Position numbers and translations under genes: made by a program. Source: Xenorhabdus yunnanensis (lineage in GTDB: Bacteria > Pseudomonadota > Gammaproteobacteria > Enterobacterales > Enterobacteriaceae). Taken from it: 49,687 bases of DNA. Position 1 is the stretch's first letter. Each line of letters opens with the position of its first letter. The stretch is taken from NCBI RefSeq assembly GCF_028598805.1, contig NZ_JAQRFI010000035.1, positions 1 to 49,687 on the forward strand, given 5' to 3'. Under the pieces are notes generated by a model. That model had not been told where the DNA came from. It made no database searches and was given only the letters and a program-made list of their open reading frames with translations. Shown here in pieces: positions 34,947 through 47,705 of this stretch.

Positions 34947-36071
34947 TTATCGACCTAAATAATTATCCCAATCCTTCCAAACAGGTTGTAACCCTGATTT
35001 GACCAAGGCTTCCGCGACCTGAAAAACAGAACGGTTGTCGTGGGGAGCGAATTGTTCCAACTCGTGATGCTCATCGGCATAGCCGCCCGGCCGAGTTTTT
35101 GAACCTGCACTGATGTTGTTGATAGCGAGAGGAACAACGTGATCACGGAAGAAAGGTGATTCACGGGTGGAGAGGGAAAGTTCTACATCGGGTGCCAGCA
35201 GGCGGAAAGCACAAATCAGTTGTACCAGCTCGGCTTCATTCATTAAAGAAGCCGGTTCTATGCCGCCCGCACAGGGGCGCAGTCGCGGAAAAGAGATGGA
35301 GTAACGACTTTTCCAGAACTGTTTTTGCAGGAAAAAGAGGTGCTCCGCCACCATATAGCAGTCTGTTCGCCAATTGTGGGATAGGCCAATCAAGGCTCCT
35401 AGCCCAATCTTGTCTATTCCTGCCCGCCCAAGGCGTTCCGGTGTTTCCAGGCGCCAGTGGAAATCCTGCTTTTTGCCTTTCAAATGATGTAATTGATAAC
35501 TGGGTTGATGGTAGGTTTCCTGGTAGACCATCACGCCATCCAACCCCAGAGTTTTCAGTTCAGTGTATTCCTCTTGTGCCAGTGGCTGGACTTCCATTGA
35601 GACAGAGCTGAAATGGCGGCGGATTAGGGGAAGATAGCGACGAAAATAATCCATACCAACTTTGTTTTGGTGTTCCCCTGTCACCAGCAGGATATGCTCA
35701 AATCCTAGTTGTTTCAGCGTGAGACATTCCGCCTCAATCTCCTGTTCATTGAGCGTTTTGCGCTTAATGTGATTACTCATGGAGAAGCCACAATAAGTAC
35801 AGTCGTTGGCGCATAAATTGGAAAGATAGAGTGGGATAAAAAACCCCACAGTATTTCCAAAACGCTGGCGAGTGAGTTGTTGTGCGCGTTGGGCGAGCGG
35901 TTCAAGATAAGGCAATGCCGCAGGAGAAAGCAGGGCCATGAAATCATCTAAGGTCAGGCGAGCACTGGTTAGTGCATGTTCAACGTCCTGTGATGTTTTA
36001 CTGTTGATGCGTAGGGTGATGTCATCCCAATCCAGTTGTTGCCAGCGTTGGCTAAATGTTCGGTTTGTCAT
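34947..36071 (-). CDS. thiH: 2-iminoacetate synthase ThiH
   Basis: ThiH is a radical-SAM lyase that splits tyrosine to dehydroglycine (2-iminoacetate) and p-cresol for thiazole synthesis. It has 374 residues (E. coli 377). The 4Fe-4S motif CxxxCxxC is in [17 protein letters not shown]. Downstream segments [12 protein letters not shown] and [11 protein letters not shown] are conserved. The ATG overlaps the thiG stop by 4 bases (ATGA), consistent with the ThiGH complex being made from coupled genes. It is the last gene of thiCEFSGH. Confidence 0.98.
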   Translation of the reverse strand: MTNRTFSQRWQQLDWDDITLRINSKTSQDVEHALTSARLTLDDFMALLSPAALPYLEPLAQRAQQLTRQRFGNTVGFFIPLYLSNLCANDCTYCGFSMSNHIKRKTLNEQEIEAECLTLKQLGFEHILLVTGEHQNKVGMDYFRRYLPLIRRHFSSVSMEVQPLAQEEYTELKTLGLDGVMVYQETYHQPSYQLHHLKGKKQDFHWRLETPERLGRAGIDKIGLGALIGLSHNWRTDCYMVAEHLFFLQKQFWKSRYSISFPRLRPCAGGIEPASLMNEAELVQLICAFRLLAPDVELSLSTRESPFFRDHVVPLAINNISAGSKTRPGGYADEHHELEQFAPHDNRSVFQVAEALVKSGLQPVWKDWDNYLGR

Positions 36072-36835
36072 AGTACCCCCAGAAAATCAGTCAGCGGGCT
36101 GGAAGCCTCAGCATGGGATTTCTGGTTTGCCAAGCCTGCTTGATGTGAAAGTTCACCCGCTTCAATAGAGGTTTTGAATGCTTGGGCCATTTTCACTGGA
36201 TTGCGGGCAACGGCGATGGCGGTGTTGACCAGCACAGCATCTGCACCCAGTTCGATGGCTGCTAGTGCATGGCTCGGTGCTCCGATCCCTGCATCCACAA
36301 CAACGGGCACGTTGGCCTGTTCGATGATGATTTGTAGAAAATCGCGAGTCAGCAGTCCCTGATTTGAGCCGATGGGAGCACCCAATGGCATGACAGCAGC
36401 ACAACCGACTTCTTCCAGCCGACGACACAGGACAGGATCAGCACCACAATAGGGCAGGACGATAAATCCCTCTTTCACTAATTGTTCCGCGCCTTTCAGC
36501 GTTTCAATCGGATCGGGCAGCAGGTATTTTACATCGGGGTGGATCTCCAATTTAATCCAGTTAGTTCCCAATGCTTCCCGTGCAAGACGGGCGGCAAATA
36601 CCGCTTCTTCTGCGGTTTTTGCTCCGGATGTATTTGGCAGCAGTTTGACACCCAACTGTTGCAGTGGTGTAAGAATGCCATCGTCATTGCCATGAAGATC
36701 AATGCGCTTCATTGCCATTGTTACCAATTGGCTACCAGAGGCGCGGATTGCCTCGATCATTACGCTGGCATTGGCGAACTTGCCTGTTCCGGTAAATAGG
36801 CGGGAGTGGAAGGTGGTATCTGCAATTTTTAACAT
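36068..36835 (-). CDS. thiG: Thiazole synthase ThiG
   Basis: ThiG condenses deoxyxylulose-5-phosphate, dehydroglycine and sulfur from ThiS thiocarboxylate to the thiazole phosphate. The product is 255 residues (E. coli 256), a TIM barrel. It has [56 protein letters not shown] and the phosphate-binding [23 protein letters not shown] 36835 follows GGAGG; a longer frame upstream uses only a CTG. It lies 20 bases after thiS and overlaps thiH. Confidence 0.98.
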   Translation of the reverse strand: MLKIADTTFHSRLFTGTGKFANASVMIEAIRASGSQLVTMAMKRIDLHGNDDGILTPLQQLGVKLLPNTSGAKTAEEAVFAARLAREALGTNWIKLEIHPDVKYLLPDPIETLKGAEQLVKEGFIVLPYCGADPVLCRRLEEVGCAAVMPLGAPIGSNQGLLTRDFLQIIIEQANVPVVVDAGIGAPSHALAAIELGADAVLVNTAIAVARNPVKMAQAFKTSIEAGELSHQAGLANQKSHAEASSPLTDFLGVL

Positions 36836-36855
36836 AAAATTAGCCTCCAGCAATA

Positions 36856-37056
36856 TTAGCCACCAGCAATGGCCTGAAACAGCAAGATATTGTCCCCGTC
36901 ATTAATCTGATGGGTGTGCCACCCTGAGCGCGGAATAATGGTTTGATTGATAGCCAAAGCAGTACCTGATTGAGTGCGCTTTATATGTTCCAGCAATTGT
37001 TGCACCGTCATGGGCGCACTTAGTGTAATGGCTTGATCATTGACGATAATGTTCAT
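36856..37056 (-). CDS. thiS: Sulfur carrier protein ThiS
   Basis: A 66-residue ubiquitin-like carrier. ThiF adenylates its C-terminal glycine, which then carries the thiocarboxylate sulfur for ThiG. It starts [12 protein letters not shown] and ends in the required diglycine (AIAGG). Its ATG overlaps the thiF stop (ATGA, 37053-37056). Confidence 0.97.
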   Translation of the reverse strand: MNIIVNDQAITLSAPMTVQQLLEHIKRTQSGTALAINQTIIPRSGWHTHQINDGDNILLFQAIAGG

Positions 37057-37855
37057 GCGACTTCTGTTCCTGACCGTGTTTCATCACTATCATTGTCTCC
37101 GGCAGCTATTTCGTTGCCGACAGCTTTGCAAATGGGACACCGTAATGAGCGAGTAAGCTGTAGTGTGCTCCAGCTTTGCTGCTTGCCATCAAACAGCCGG
37201 AGTTTTCCGTTTAATGGAGAAGGAAGACCTGCCAGCATTTTTATTGCTTCTAATGATTGCAATGTACCGATCACACCAACAATGGGGCCTAAGATTCCGG
37301 CTGTCCGGCAGTTTCGGTGAGGTTCTTCTTGATCGGGATAAAGGCAGGCATAGCAACCGTGCTGGTAAGGCGGTGTCAATACCAGCAATTGACCACTAAA
37401 ACCGACGGCGCTGCCGCTGATGAGTGGCTTATTTTCTGCGATACAGGCAGCATTGATGGCATGGCGGGTTGCCATGTTATCGCAGCAATCCAGTACCAGA
37501 TCGACTTGTCTGACAGCATTAATCAAAGACTCACAATCTTGTCGTTCCGTTAGATCAGTGATATTGATCTGCGGGTTCAGCTCAGCCAGTTGTTTTGCCG
37601 CTAATTGGGCTTTGTTGGCAGGAATATCTGCTGTGCGGTAGATAATCTGGCGTTGCAGGTTTGATATATGCAATTTGTCATCATCTGCAAGATAAAGGTT
37701 TCCCACTCCTGCTGCTGCGAGATAGAGCGCAGCCGGAGATCCTAATCCGCCAAGACCGACAATCAGCACCTTGCTGGCTTTTAATTTTTCTTGTCCTTCC
37801 GGGCCAATGTCTTCCAGCATTAATTGGCGACTGTAACGCATGAATTCTTGATCGT

Positions 37856-37862
<7 letters not shown>
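37053..37862 (-). CDS. thiF: Sulfur carrier protein adenylyltransferase ThiF
   Basis: ThiF is the E1-like enzyme that adenylates ThiS. It has 269 residues (E. coli 251); the extra length is a polar C-terminal tail ([15 protein letters not shown]). The nucleotide site is [23 protein letters not shown]. The zinc cysteines are in CYACLYPD and CPICK, and the transfer-cysteine region [12 protein letters not shown] is present. It overlaps thiE by 7 bases and thiS by 4, so the whole set is coupled. Confidence 0.97.
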
Positions 37863-40640
<2,778 letters not shown>

Positions 40641-40787
40641 TTATTGCCTATCTCATTGCTGAACAGGCTTAAGTTGAGAAAATTGCTTGTCTGGAGCTCG
40701 CAGGGAGTAATGGTTGGTGCTGACTAGTATTTGTACACGGTATTAGCATGAATGTACGATAATACTGGCAGTGGGATGATTACTCTT

Positions 40788-40888
40788 GTTCCCTTCGCGG
40801 GTATTAGCCCGATCAGGTTCTGCGGATCCCGAATTAACGGTCTCAGCCTGTGTTCATCGTGATATACGTTGAACGCTAGGCACTCCGA
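40788..40888 (-). promoter_or_regulatory. TPP riboswitch of thiCEFSGH
   Basis: Read on the minus strand, this segment has the conserved THI-box parts in order: GGAGTGCC, GGCTGAGA, the GAACCTGATCGGGCTAATACC core and GCGAAGGGAA. The P2/P3 arms (AGGCTGAGA...) and P4/P5 arms (CCTGATCGGGCTAATACC) are complete. It lies about 165 bases before thiC. The leader between it and thiC has no clear intrinsic terminator, so control of translation or Rho-dependent termination, as for E. coli thiC, is more likely. Confidence 0.95.
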
Positions 40889-40907
40889 CAAGAAAAAAAC
40901 ACCCTAA

Positions 40908-40935
40908 AGTATAAAGGGGATTGTGAAAACTACAA
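40908..40935 (-). promoter_or_regulatory. Candidate promoter of thiCEFSGH
   Basis: On the minus strand a -10 TATACT (40913-40908) stands 16 bp after a weak -35 TTGTAG (40935-40930). Transcription would begin near 40900, about 15 bases before the riboswitch core. The -10 is good and the -35 poor. Confidence 0.55.
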
Positions 40936-40954
40936 CCTAAAACTTGTACTCTTT

Positions 40955-41617
40955 TTAAAGCAACCAATTCAATTGGTTCCACCCGCGAATTTCTGCTTCT
41001 GATTGCAATTTCTTATCTGCATTAATGGTAAATACTTCATTGGCAAATAAACACATTGGCAAGTCATTTATCGAGTCTGTATAAAATTCAATGTGCTCAG
41101 GAGATAATTGCTGCTCTGCAAGCCATTGTTGTAAACGGGCAACTTTGCCTTCACGGAAGGTCGGAACTCCCTGAATATCACCTGTATAACAACCCTCTTT
41201 CATCACCATATCGATACCCATCGCGGTTTGTACATCAAACGCAGCCGCAATTTTTTTGACTACGAAGGAAACTGTGGCAGAGATAATAATGATGGGAACA
41301 TTTCGCTGGCGGTAGATTTCTAATTGTTTTTTGGCGGCGGGATATAAGAGCGGTTTGATCTTTGTTTCCACAAAATCTGTCAACCAGATGTCTATTTGTT
41401 CAGAGGGAATTTGTTTGAGTGCTTGTAAACTGAATGCCAGATATTCCTGCATATCCAGCTTTCCTGCACAGTAATCAGATATCATTTTCTTATCTGCCTC
41501 TATAAAACGAGGGTCGGTAATAATTCTTTTTTCCCATAGATATTTCGTCCAGAGGCGGCCGGAATCCCCACAAATCAGTGTTTCATCCAGATCAAATACA
41601 GCGATTTTCTTTGACAT
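40955..41617 (-). CDS. HAD-IB family phosphatase
   Basis: A 220-residue haloacid-dehalogenase hydrolase of the IB (phosphoserine-phosphatase-like) group. Motif I is VFDLDETLICGDSG (D9, D11), with a helical cap (about 25-90). Motif II is in IIISATVSF, motif III in REGKVARL and motif IV in YTDSINDLPM. ATG 41617 follows AGGAGT; the upstream frame encodes an unrelated hydrophobic stretch. The substrate is unknown. It lies between thiC and nudC, where E. coli has rsd, and is divergent from nudC. Confidence 0.88.
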   Translation of the reverse strand: MSKKIAVFDLDETLICGDSGRLWTKYLWEKRIITDPRFIEADKKMISDYCAGKLDMQEYLAFSLQALKQIPSEQIDIWLTDFVETKIKPLLYPAAKKQLEIYRQRNVPIIIISATVSFVVKKIAAAFDVQTAMGIDMVMKEGCYTGDIQGVPTFREGKVARLQQWLAEQQLSPEHIEFYTDSINDLPMCLFANEVFTINADKKLQSEAEIRGWNQLNWLL

Positions 41618-41755
41618 TACTGTGACTCCTAATTGAGAAAGGGTATTCAGAAACAGGGTTAATATAACAAGATTAAATACGAAAGAAGATAAAAAAGAGT
41701 ATGCTTTGTTTGTATTGATTTTGGGCAAAGTATCGTGGGAACAATCACATAACTA

Positions 41756-42538
41756 ATGATGAAACAGATGATGCAACAAAAACTGGCGGGTACAGAGCAG
41801 GGTTGGTGGATTGTCAGTCTTGAGAATCGAGTTTGGCTGCCACAAGGAGAATTACCTTCAGGCACTGCCAATCAATGGTCATTGCAAGGCCATATGGCGT
41901 TGCCCATCGGCGAGTGGTTGGGAGAAACGGTTTGGCTGATTCGCCAGAAAATGGCTTCTGATATGTCCTCCCCCCGTTTAATTGCTGGTAGGGATGATAA
42001 ATTATTTCAACTGGTAGGACGCGGCGTCCAATTGGCTGAGTTTTATCGCTCGCATCACTATTGTGGTTATTGTGGTCATGAAATGCAGCACAGCCCGCAT
42101 GAATGGGCTTGTTTATGCGCTCATTGCCATGAGCGTTATTACCCACAAATTGCTCCCAGCATTATTGTTGGTATCCGGCGTGATGACCATATTCTTTTGG
42201 CACAGCATCAGCGTCACCGCAATGGCATCCATACCGTGCTTGCCGGTTTTGTTGAAGTGGGGGAAACGCTGGAAGAGGCTGTGCACCGTGAAGTAATGGA
42301 AGAGAGTGGAATTAAGATCCGTAATTTGCGTTATGTTGCTTCTCAGCCATGGCCTTTCCCGAATTCATTAATGACAGGTTTTCTGGCTGATTATGAGAGT
42401 GGCGAAATCAAGGTTGATCCCGTCGAGCTTATCAGTGCAGATTGGTATCGTTATGATAACCTTCCCCTGATTCCTCCCCCTGACACGATTGCCCGCCGTT
42501 TAATCGAAGATACGGTTGCGTTATGCTGTCATCAGTAA
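41756..42538 (+). CDS. nudC: NAD-capped RNA hydrolase NudC
   Basis: NudC is a Nudix enzyme that removes NAD caps from RNA and cleaves NADH. It has 260 residues (E. coli 257). The zinc site is CGYCGHEM...[13 protein letters not shown]. The Nudix box [20 protein letters not shown] with SGI begins near residue 164, and the NADH-specific [11 protein letters not shown] follows. Two adjacent ATGs (41756, 41759) and two further ATGs a few codons later are possible starts; no strong ribosome site decides between them. Confidence 0.96.
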   Translation: MMKQMMQQKLAGTEQGWWIVSLENRVWLPQGELPSGTANQWSLQGHMALPIGEWLGETVWLIRQKMASDMSSPRLIAGRDDKLFQLVGRGVQLAEFYRSHHYCGYCGHEMQHSPHEWACLCAHCHERYYPQIAPSIIVGIRRDDHILLAQHQRHRNGIHTVLAGFVEVGETLEEAVHREVMEESGIKIRNLRYVASQPWPFPNSLMTGFLADYESGEIKVDPVELISADWYRYDNLPLIPPPDTIARRLIEDTVALCCHQ

Positions 42539-42715
42539 TTTGGCGATAGGTGAGCAAATCACGTTATTGGCGGTTATGTCAGAAGTTCAATTTCAGGCAT
42601 GTTAAACTGCGCCAGTTTTTTGTGCGTCATTATTGTGCATATTGTTTTTCGTGCATATTTCAGCGGAACGGCGCTGTAGAAAAGTGCTGTGACCAATTAA
42701 TCAAGGGAGCTTGTC

Positions 42716-43780
42716 ATGAATGAGTTGAAAAACGACCGCTATCTGCGTGCCTTATTGCGTCAGCCCGTCGATATAACACCTGTATGGATGATGCGTCAGG
42801 CCGGTCGATATTTACCTGAATATAAAGCTACGCGTCAGGCAGCAGGAGATTTCATCTCGTTATGCAAAAACACTGAATTGGCTTGTGAAGTCACTCTCCA
42901 GCCCTTGCGTCGTTTTCCTCTGGATGCGGCTATCCTGTTTTCTGATATTTTGACTATTCCCGATGCCATGGGGCTGGGGCTTTATTTCGAAGCGGGTGAA
43001 GGGCCACGTTTTCATTCTCCGATCCAAAATCATGCTGATGTCGAAAAATTACCTGTACCCGATCCAGAATTGGAACTGGGCTATGTGATGGACGCCGTAC
43101 GTACTATTCGTAAGGCATTGGCGGGGCAGGTTCCTCTGATTGGTTTTTCTGGTAGCCCGTGGACATTAGCAACTTATATGGTTGAGGGAGGAAGCAGCAA
43201 GGCTTTCACCAAAATTAAATCCATGATGTATGCGGAGCCTGCTACGTTGCATATGCTACTGGATAAATTGGCAAACAGCGTTATTCTATATCTGAATGCG
43301 CAAATAAAAGCGGGCGCTCAATCTGTCATGATTTTCGATACGTGGGGAGGCGTTTTGTCCCGGCGCGATTACCTGGAATTCTCCCTGCAATATATGCATA
43401 AAATTGTTGATGGGTTGATCCGCGAACATGAAGGACGTCGTGTGCCTGTTACCCTGTTTACAAAAGGGGGAGGGCAATGGCTTGAAGCGATGGCAGCAAC
43501 CGGTTGTGATGCCCTTGGCTTGGATTGGACGACAAATATTGCTGATGCACGTCGGCGCGTTGGCGATAAGGTCGCTTTGCAGGGCAATATGGACCCCTCC
43601 ATGCTATATGCTCAGCCAGCACGAATTGAAAAAGAAGTTTCGACAATTTTACAAGATTTTGGTGTGGGCAACGGGCATGTTTTCAATTTGGGGCATGGCA
43701 TCCATCAGGATGTTCCACCAGAGCACGCAGGTGCATTTGTCGAAGCAGTACACCGACTTTCAGCAAAATACCATCAATGA
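42716..43780 (+). CDS. hemE: Uroporphyrinogen decarboxylase HemE
   Basis: HemE decarboxylates uroporphyrinogen III to coproporphyrinogen III in heme synthesis. It is 354 residues, the E. coli length. The N-terminal [55 protein letters not shown] and C-terminal [21 protein letters not shown] are all conserved. AAGGGAGC precedes ATG 42716. nfi begins 4 bases after its stop. Confidence 0.98.
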   Translation: MNELKNDRYLRALLRQPVDITPVWMMRQAGRYLPEYKATRQAAGDFISLCKNTELACEVTLQPLRRFPLDAAILFSDILTIPDAMGLGLYFEAGEGPRFHSPIQNHADVEKLPVPDPELELGYVMDAVRTIRKALAGQVPLIGFSGSPWTLATYMVEGGSSKAFTKIKSMMYAEPATLHMLLDKLANSVILYLNAQIKAGAQSVMIFDTWGGVLSRRDYLEFSLQYMHKIVDGLIREHEGRRVPVTLFTKGGGQWLEAMAATGCDALGLDWTTNIADARRRVGDKVALQGNMDPSMLYAQPARIEKEVSTILQDFGVGNGHVFNLGHGIHQDVPPEHAGAFVEAVHRLSAKYHQ

Positions 43781-43784
43781 TTCT

Positions 43785-44462
43785 ATGATTAAGACAAAAG
43801 CATTGCGTCAGGAACAGATAGAAAAATCGCGGCAGGTTATCCGCCATGATGCGTTTTCTACATCTTTTATGCCAAAGTTCATTGCGGGTGCTGATGTTGG
43901 GTTTGAAGAGAGCGGTACGGTGACTCGTGCCGCCATTGCGGTGTTGCAGTATCCTTCACTAGAATTGGTCGAATACCAAATTGCCAGAATTGATACGGTT
44001 CTTCCCTATATCCCCGGTTTACTCTCATTTCGTGAATATCCTGCACTGATGGCTGCATGGCAAAAATTAAGCTTGCGGCCTGATTTGGTGATGGTGGATG
44101 GTCAGGGCATTGCTCATCCTCGGCGTTTTGGAGTTGCTAGCCATTTTGGAGTATTAGCGGATATCCCAACAATTGGAGTGGCAAAAAGCCGTTTGTGTGG
44201 TGAGCATGCACTGGTAGGAGAGATTCAGGGAAGTCGTCAGCCGTTGATGGATCATGGTGAACAGATCGGTGTCGTATTGAGAAGCAAAAAAAGATGCAAT
44301 CCCCTCTATATTTCCCTCGGTCATAAGGTCAGTATTGATAGTGCGGTATTTTGGGTTGAGCAATGTCTGAAGGGCTATAAGTTGCCTGAACCAATCCGTT
44401 GGGCGGATGGGATTGCCTCAAATAGACCATTTTTTAAGCAAACAATGCAGAAAAATCTATAA
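43785..44462 (+). CDS. nfi: Endonuclease V
   Basis: Nfi cuts DNA one base 3' of deaminated bases such as hypoxanthine. From ATG 43785 it has 225 residues (E. coli 223). The active-site residues are D37 in [10 protein letters not shown]84 in FREYPAL and D105 in [13 protein letters not shown], and the PYIPG wedge is at 74-78. The frame runs open far upstream inside hemE, but that part is not Nfi-like. It starts 4 bases after hemE without a ribosome site, so translational coupling is likely. Confidence 0.96.
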   Translation: MIKTKALRQEQIEKSRQVIRHDAFSTSFMPKFIAGADVGFEESGTVTRAAIAVLQYPSLELVEYQIARIDTVLPYIPGLLSFREYPALMAAWQKLSLRPDLVMVDGQGIAHPRRFGVASHFGVLADIPTIGVAKSRLCGEHALVGEIQGSRQPLMDHGEQIGVVLRSKKRCNPLYISLGHKVSIDSAVFWVEQCLKGYKLPEPIRWADGIASNRPFFKQTMQKNL

Positions 44463-44538
44463 TTTTGGCGTAAAAGTGTGGATATTCTTGATTTTCAGGT
44501 AAACTTCGACGCAAATTAGGCATTATGAGTAACGACCA

Positions 44539-45129
44539 ATGTTAAGAAACCCGATCCACCTGAGGTTGGAGAAACTCGAAAGTTGGCAACATTTGACTTT
44601 TATGGCTAGTCTATGTGAGCGAATGTACCCGAATTATCAGGTGTTTTGTCGCCAAAGCGAGTTTGTAGATCCTGCACAATATCGACGCATTTTAGATCTT
44701 GTGTGGGAAGTATTGGTCGTTAAAGATGTAAAAATAAATTTTGATAATCAGCTGGAAAAATTGGAAGCTATTATCCCATCATCAGAAGATTATGATATTT
44801 ATGGTGTGTACCCAGCGATTGATGCGTGTATTGCACTGGGTGAAGTGATTCATTCTCGTCTGAGTGGCTCGACGTTAGAGCATACAATAGCCGTCAGTGA
44901 AATATCTATCCGTACTGTTGCTATGCTGGAAATGACGCAGGCTGGTAGGGAAATGACTGAGGATGAGTTGAAAATACTACCTGCCATTGAGGAAGAATGG
45001 GATATTCAATGGGAGATTTACCGTTTATTGGCAAATTGCGAAGAACGGGATATCGAATTAATTAAAGGATTAAAGGCTGATCTCCGTGAGGCGGAGGTTA
45101 GTAATATCGGCATAAATTTGGAGCAATAA
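44539..45129 (+). CDS. yjaG: DUF416 protein YjaG
   Basis: A 196-residue protein, the same length as E. coli YjaG and similar throughout: LRLEKLESWQHLTFMA, CERMYPNYQVFC, YGVYPAIDACIALGE, AMLEMTQAGREM, EEEWDIQWEIYRLLANCEER, DIELIKGLKADLREA. It is predicted to be cytosolic and mostly helical. Its function is unknown. It lies between nfi and hupA as in E. coli. Confidence 0.96.
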   Translation: MLRNPIHLRLEKLESWQHLTFMASLCERMYPNYQVFCRQSEFVDPAQYRRILDLVWEVLVVKDVKINFDNQLEKLEAIIPSSEDYDIYGVYPAIDACIALGEVIHSRLSGSTLEHTIAVSEISIRTVAMLEMTQAGREMTEDELKILPAIEEEWDIQWEIYRLLANCEERDIELIKGLKADLREAEVSNIGINLEQ

Positions 45130-45314
45130 CTCATAAAACGTGACTTAATGCTTGATTTGCCGCATTTAAAGGCTTCACTTTTGCCCTCACTCTGTTCTAC
45201 ATTGGGGGGCGAAAAGAAGTGGCTATCGGTGCGTGTATGCAGGGGTGCTGTCAAATCGGCATATCCGTCGCACTCGATGCTTTGCAAACGATAAACACAC
45301 TGTAAGGATAATCT

Positions 45315-45587
45315 ATGAATAAGACTGAATTAGTTGATGCAATTGCAGCAGGCGCAGATCTGAATAAAACTCAGGCTAAAGCTGCCCTGGAATCAACTTT
45401 AAATGCAATCACTGAATCACTGAAAAATGGTGATGCTGTGCAATTGGTAGGCTTTGGTACTTTCAAAGTTAACCACCGTGCAGAGCGCACAGGCCGCAAC
45501 CCACAGACTGGTAAAGAAATCAAAATTGCAGCAGCAAACGTACCTGCTTTCTCTGCTGGTAAAGCACTGAAAGACGCAGTTAAGTAA
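45315..45587 (+). CDS. hupA: DNA-binding protein HU-alpha
   Basis: HU-alpha is a histone-like, DNA-bending nucleoid protein that works as a homo- or heterodimer. The product is 90 residues, starting [11 protein letters not shown]. The DNA-wrapping arm [39 protein letters not shown] is complete. AAGGA precedes ATG 45315. It has its own 185-bp upstream spacer and is followed by a hairpin overlapping yjaH. Confidence 0.99.
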   Translation: MNKTELVDAIAAGADLNKTQAKAALESTLNAITESLKNGDAVQLVGFGTFKVNHRAERTGRNPQTGKEIKIAAANVPAFSAGKALKDAVK

Positions 45588-45592
45588 TCGTA

Positions 45593-46336
45593 TTGCTAAA
45601 AAAAATAAGAGGGGGGAATAAACCCCTTTTGTTGATTCTACAGGGGCTGTTAGCATTAGGAGGCATCTCTTTGCTCAGCGCCTGCTCGACTCAACTAAAA
45701 ACACCTCTTTTCAGCGCCACTGCTTCTGTAATCGAGAGCGGAGGCGTTGTTCGCTTATGGCGTTTGAATGATCAAAATGGTAAACCTCAGGTTATTATGA
45801 GTGTTTACAGTCCTTACCATAATCAAGATATCCGCAATCAAAATATCCATATTGAAGATACTTATAATAGAAACACTATGGTGACTTTCTACGAATATCG
45901 TCATGGTAGCTTGTGGCAAATCCGCCGTAGTGTGCTTGATAACCCTCCAATCGCAGAAACGTTACGTATCGATCAAGATAACTCTGTCATTTTTAAGCTG
46001 CGTCAATTGCAAAAACGTAATGAACCGTTATCCGATGATGATATGGCTCGTCTGAAATCTGATGCTGAGCAAATAGAGAAAATTAGTGACGCTTTAATTG
46101 CAGATAAGGTTGAGTTATTACAAGGGCACTGGTTGAATGGAAGAGTGACTACCTGTTCAGGAAAACAATTGTTCATTGAATTTGAGCCTTATGATCAGAA
46201 GTGGCTCGAAGAAAGGAGTAGTAACAGCTCCACTTTACTGACTATTGCATGGCTGGATTCGCCTAAAGGAAAACAGTTATTGTTGGTCGCCAATGATGAT
46301 TTTTGTCGTTGGGAGCCGACGAAAGATAAGCTGTAA
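45593..46336 (+). CDS. yjaH: DUF1481 lipoprotein YjaH
   Basis: A 247-residue probable lipoprotein of the DUF1481 family. The N-terminus KKIRGGNK plus a hydrophobic stretch ends in the lipobox LLSAC (Cys31). Conserved points with E. coli YjaH are VIESGGVVRLWR, GHWLNGRVTTCSG and the end LLLVANDDFCRWEP. The start is uncertain: TTG 45593, 5 bases after hupA, gives a proper positive signal-peptide start but lacks a good ribosome site. TTG 45629 or 45632 follows GAGGGGGG but would remove the positive residues. Function is unknown. Confidence 0.88.
   Translation: MLKKIRGGNKPLLLILQGLLALGGISLLSACSTQLKTPLFSATASVIESGGVVRLWRLNDQNGKPQVIMSVYSPYHNQDIRNQNIHIEDTYNRNTMVTFYEYRHGSLWQIRRSVLDNPPIAETLRIDQDNSVIFKLRQLQKRNEPLSDDDMARLKSDAEQIEKISDALIADKVELLQGHWLNGRVTTCSGKQLFIEFEPYDQKWLEERSSNSSTLLTIAWLDSPKGKQLLLVANDDFCRWEPTKDKL
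45607..45630 (+). terminator. Hairpin after hupA, inside the 5' end of yjaH
   Basis: AAGAGGGG (45607-45614) pairs with CCCCTTTT (45623-45630) around an 8-base loop. The Ts are part of the stem, so termination would be weak. Position fits the end of hupA mRNA, yet it overlaps the start region assigned to yjaH. Confidence 0.5.
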
Positions 46337-46376
46337 TTCTGTACTTCCGTCGGCTTAGGTTGATCTATTTTTGGAA

Positions 46377-47675
46377 CTATTTCAAACGAACAATTGCCCG
46401 ATAGCCAATATCTTTACGATAAAAACAACCTTCCCAGTTAATTTGTTCAGCCCTCAGATATGCTTTTTTCTGGGCGTCAGCAATATCACAACCTAAAGCA
46501 GTAACACATAAAACACGCCCACCCGCAGTGATAACATTTCCGTCCTTAAAAGCTGTTCCAGCATGAAAGATCTTTTCATTTGTATCTGATTCACTGGTAT
46601 CTGATTTTTGTACTAATCCACTAATAACATCACCTTTGGCATAACTGGCCGGATAACCTCCCGCTGCCAGTACTATCCCTAAGGCAGGACGTTCGTCCCA
46701 TGCAGATGTTTTTTCGTCTAACAGGCCTTTGGCTCCAGCAAGGCACAATTCGACCAAATCAGAGCGTAGACGCATCATGATAGGTTGAGTTTCAGGATCA
46801 CCAAATCGGCAGTTAAACTCGATGACTTTCGGTTCACCCTGTTTATCAATCATCAACCCCGCATAGAGAAAACCAACATAGGTATGACCTTCGGCTGCCA
46901 TTCCTTCCACAGTAGGGTAAATGATTTTTTCCATCACACACTGGTGGATCTCATTCGTTACTACCGGCGCTGGTGAATAAGCTCCCATTCCTCCAGTATT
47001 CGGCCCTGTATCAGCGTCACCCACGCGCTTGTGATCTTGACTGGTTGCCATAGGAACTACATTTTTGCCATCCACCATGACAATAAAACTGGCTTCTTCC
47101 CCATCCAGAAATTCTTCGATGACAATACGATGCCCTGCATCACCAAACGCATTACCAGCCAGCATATCTTTGACGGCGCTTTGTGCTTCTTCCATGGTTG
47201 TAGCAACCACTACGCCTTTACCCGCCGCGAGGCCATCGGCTTTAATGACGATTGGTGTGCCCATCTTTTCCAAATAAACCAGTGCGGGGTCAATTTCTGT
47301 AAAATTTTGGTAGGCTGCCGTGGGTATATGATGACGAGCAAGGAAATCCTTGGTAAAAGCTTTGGAACCTTCCAATTGGGCAGCCGCTTTGGTTGGGCCG
47401 AAAATAGTCAGCCCTGCCTGCTTGAAAGTATCAACCACACCGATAACCAGTGGAGCTTCAGGCCCTACAATAGTCAGGCCAATCTCATGGTCTTGGGCAA
47501 AGGCCAGCAACCCTTCAATGTCTGTCGCGGCAATGTCTACATTTTCTAAATTTGCTTCCAACGCGGTGCCCGCATTACCCGGTGCGACATAAACCTTGTT
47601 TGCCAGAGGAGACTGCGCCGCTTTCCAGGCTAATGCATGTTCTCTTCCACCATTGCCAATAATCAATATGTTCAT
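46377..47675 (-). CDS. purD: Phosphoribosylamine-glycine ligase PurD
   Basis: PurD makes GAR from phosphoribosylamine, glycine and ATP, the second step of purine synthesis. The product is 432 residues (E. coli 429). It starts MNILIIGNGGREHALAWKA. The ATP-grasp core includes IVIKADGLAAGKGVVVA, GPNTGGMGAYSPAP and FNCRFGDPETQPIM. An inserted-looking stretch SDTSESDTNEK (about 358-368) lies in the C-terminal domain where E. coli has a different loop; it is encoded by a 15-bp repeat. It lies 30 bases after purH in purHD. Confidence 0.97.
   Translation of the reverse strand: MNILIIGNGGREHALAWKAAQSPLANKVYVAPGNAGTALEANLENVDIAATDIEGLLAFAQDHEIGLTIVGPEAPLVIGVVDTFKQAGLTIFGPTKAAAQLEGSKAFTKDFLARHHIPTAAYQNFTEIDPALVYLEKMGTPIVIKADGLAAGKGVVVATTMEEAQSAVKDMLAGNAFGDAGHRIVIEEFLDGEEASFIVMVDGKNVVPMATSQDHKRVGDADTGPNTGGMGAYSPAPVVTNEIHQCVMEKIIYPTVEGMAAEGHTYVGFLYAGLMIDKQGEPKVIEFNCRFGDPETQPIMMRLRSDLVELCLAGAKGLLDEKTSAWDERPALGIVLAAGGYPASYAKGDVISGLVQKSDTSESDTNEKIFHAGTAFKDGNVITAGGRVLCVTALGCDIADAQKKAYLRAEQINWEGCFYRKDIGYRAIVRLK
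46582..46606. repeat. 15-bp-period repeat inside purD
   Basis: GTATCTGATT occurs at 46582-46591 and 46597-46606, 15 bp apart and in frame, giving SDT twice in the PurD loop SDTSESDTNEK. Confidence 0.7.
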
Positions 47676-47705
47676 CTGAGGCTCCTATTAATAAGGCAGA
47701 GGTTG

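Noticed and set aside
35156-35611. Plus-strand open frame inside thiH
   Set aside because: Antisense to a complete thiH with conserved iron-sulfur motif; no supporting features.
43428-43784. N-terminal extension of nfi inside hemE
   Set aside because: The frame is open but overlaps hemE and encodes nothing like endonuclease V; ATG 43785 gives the normal length.
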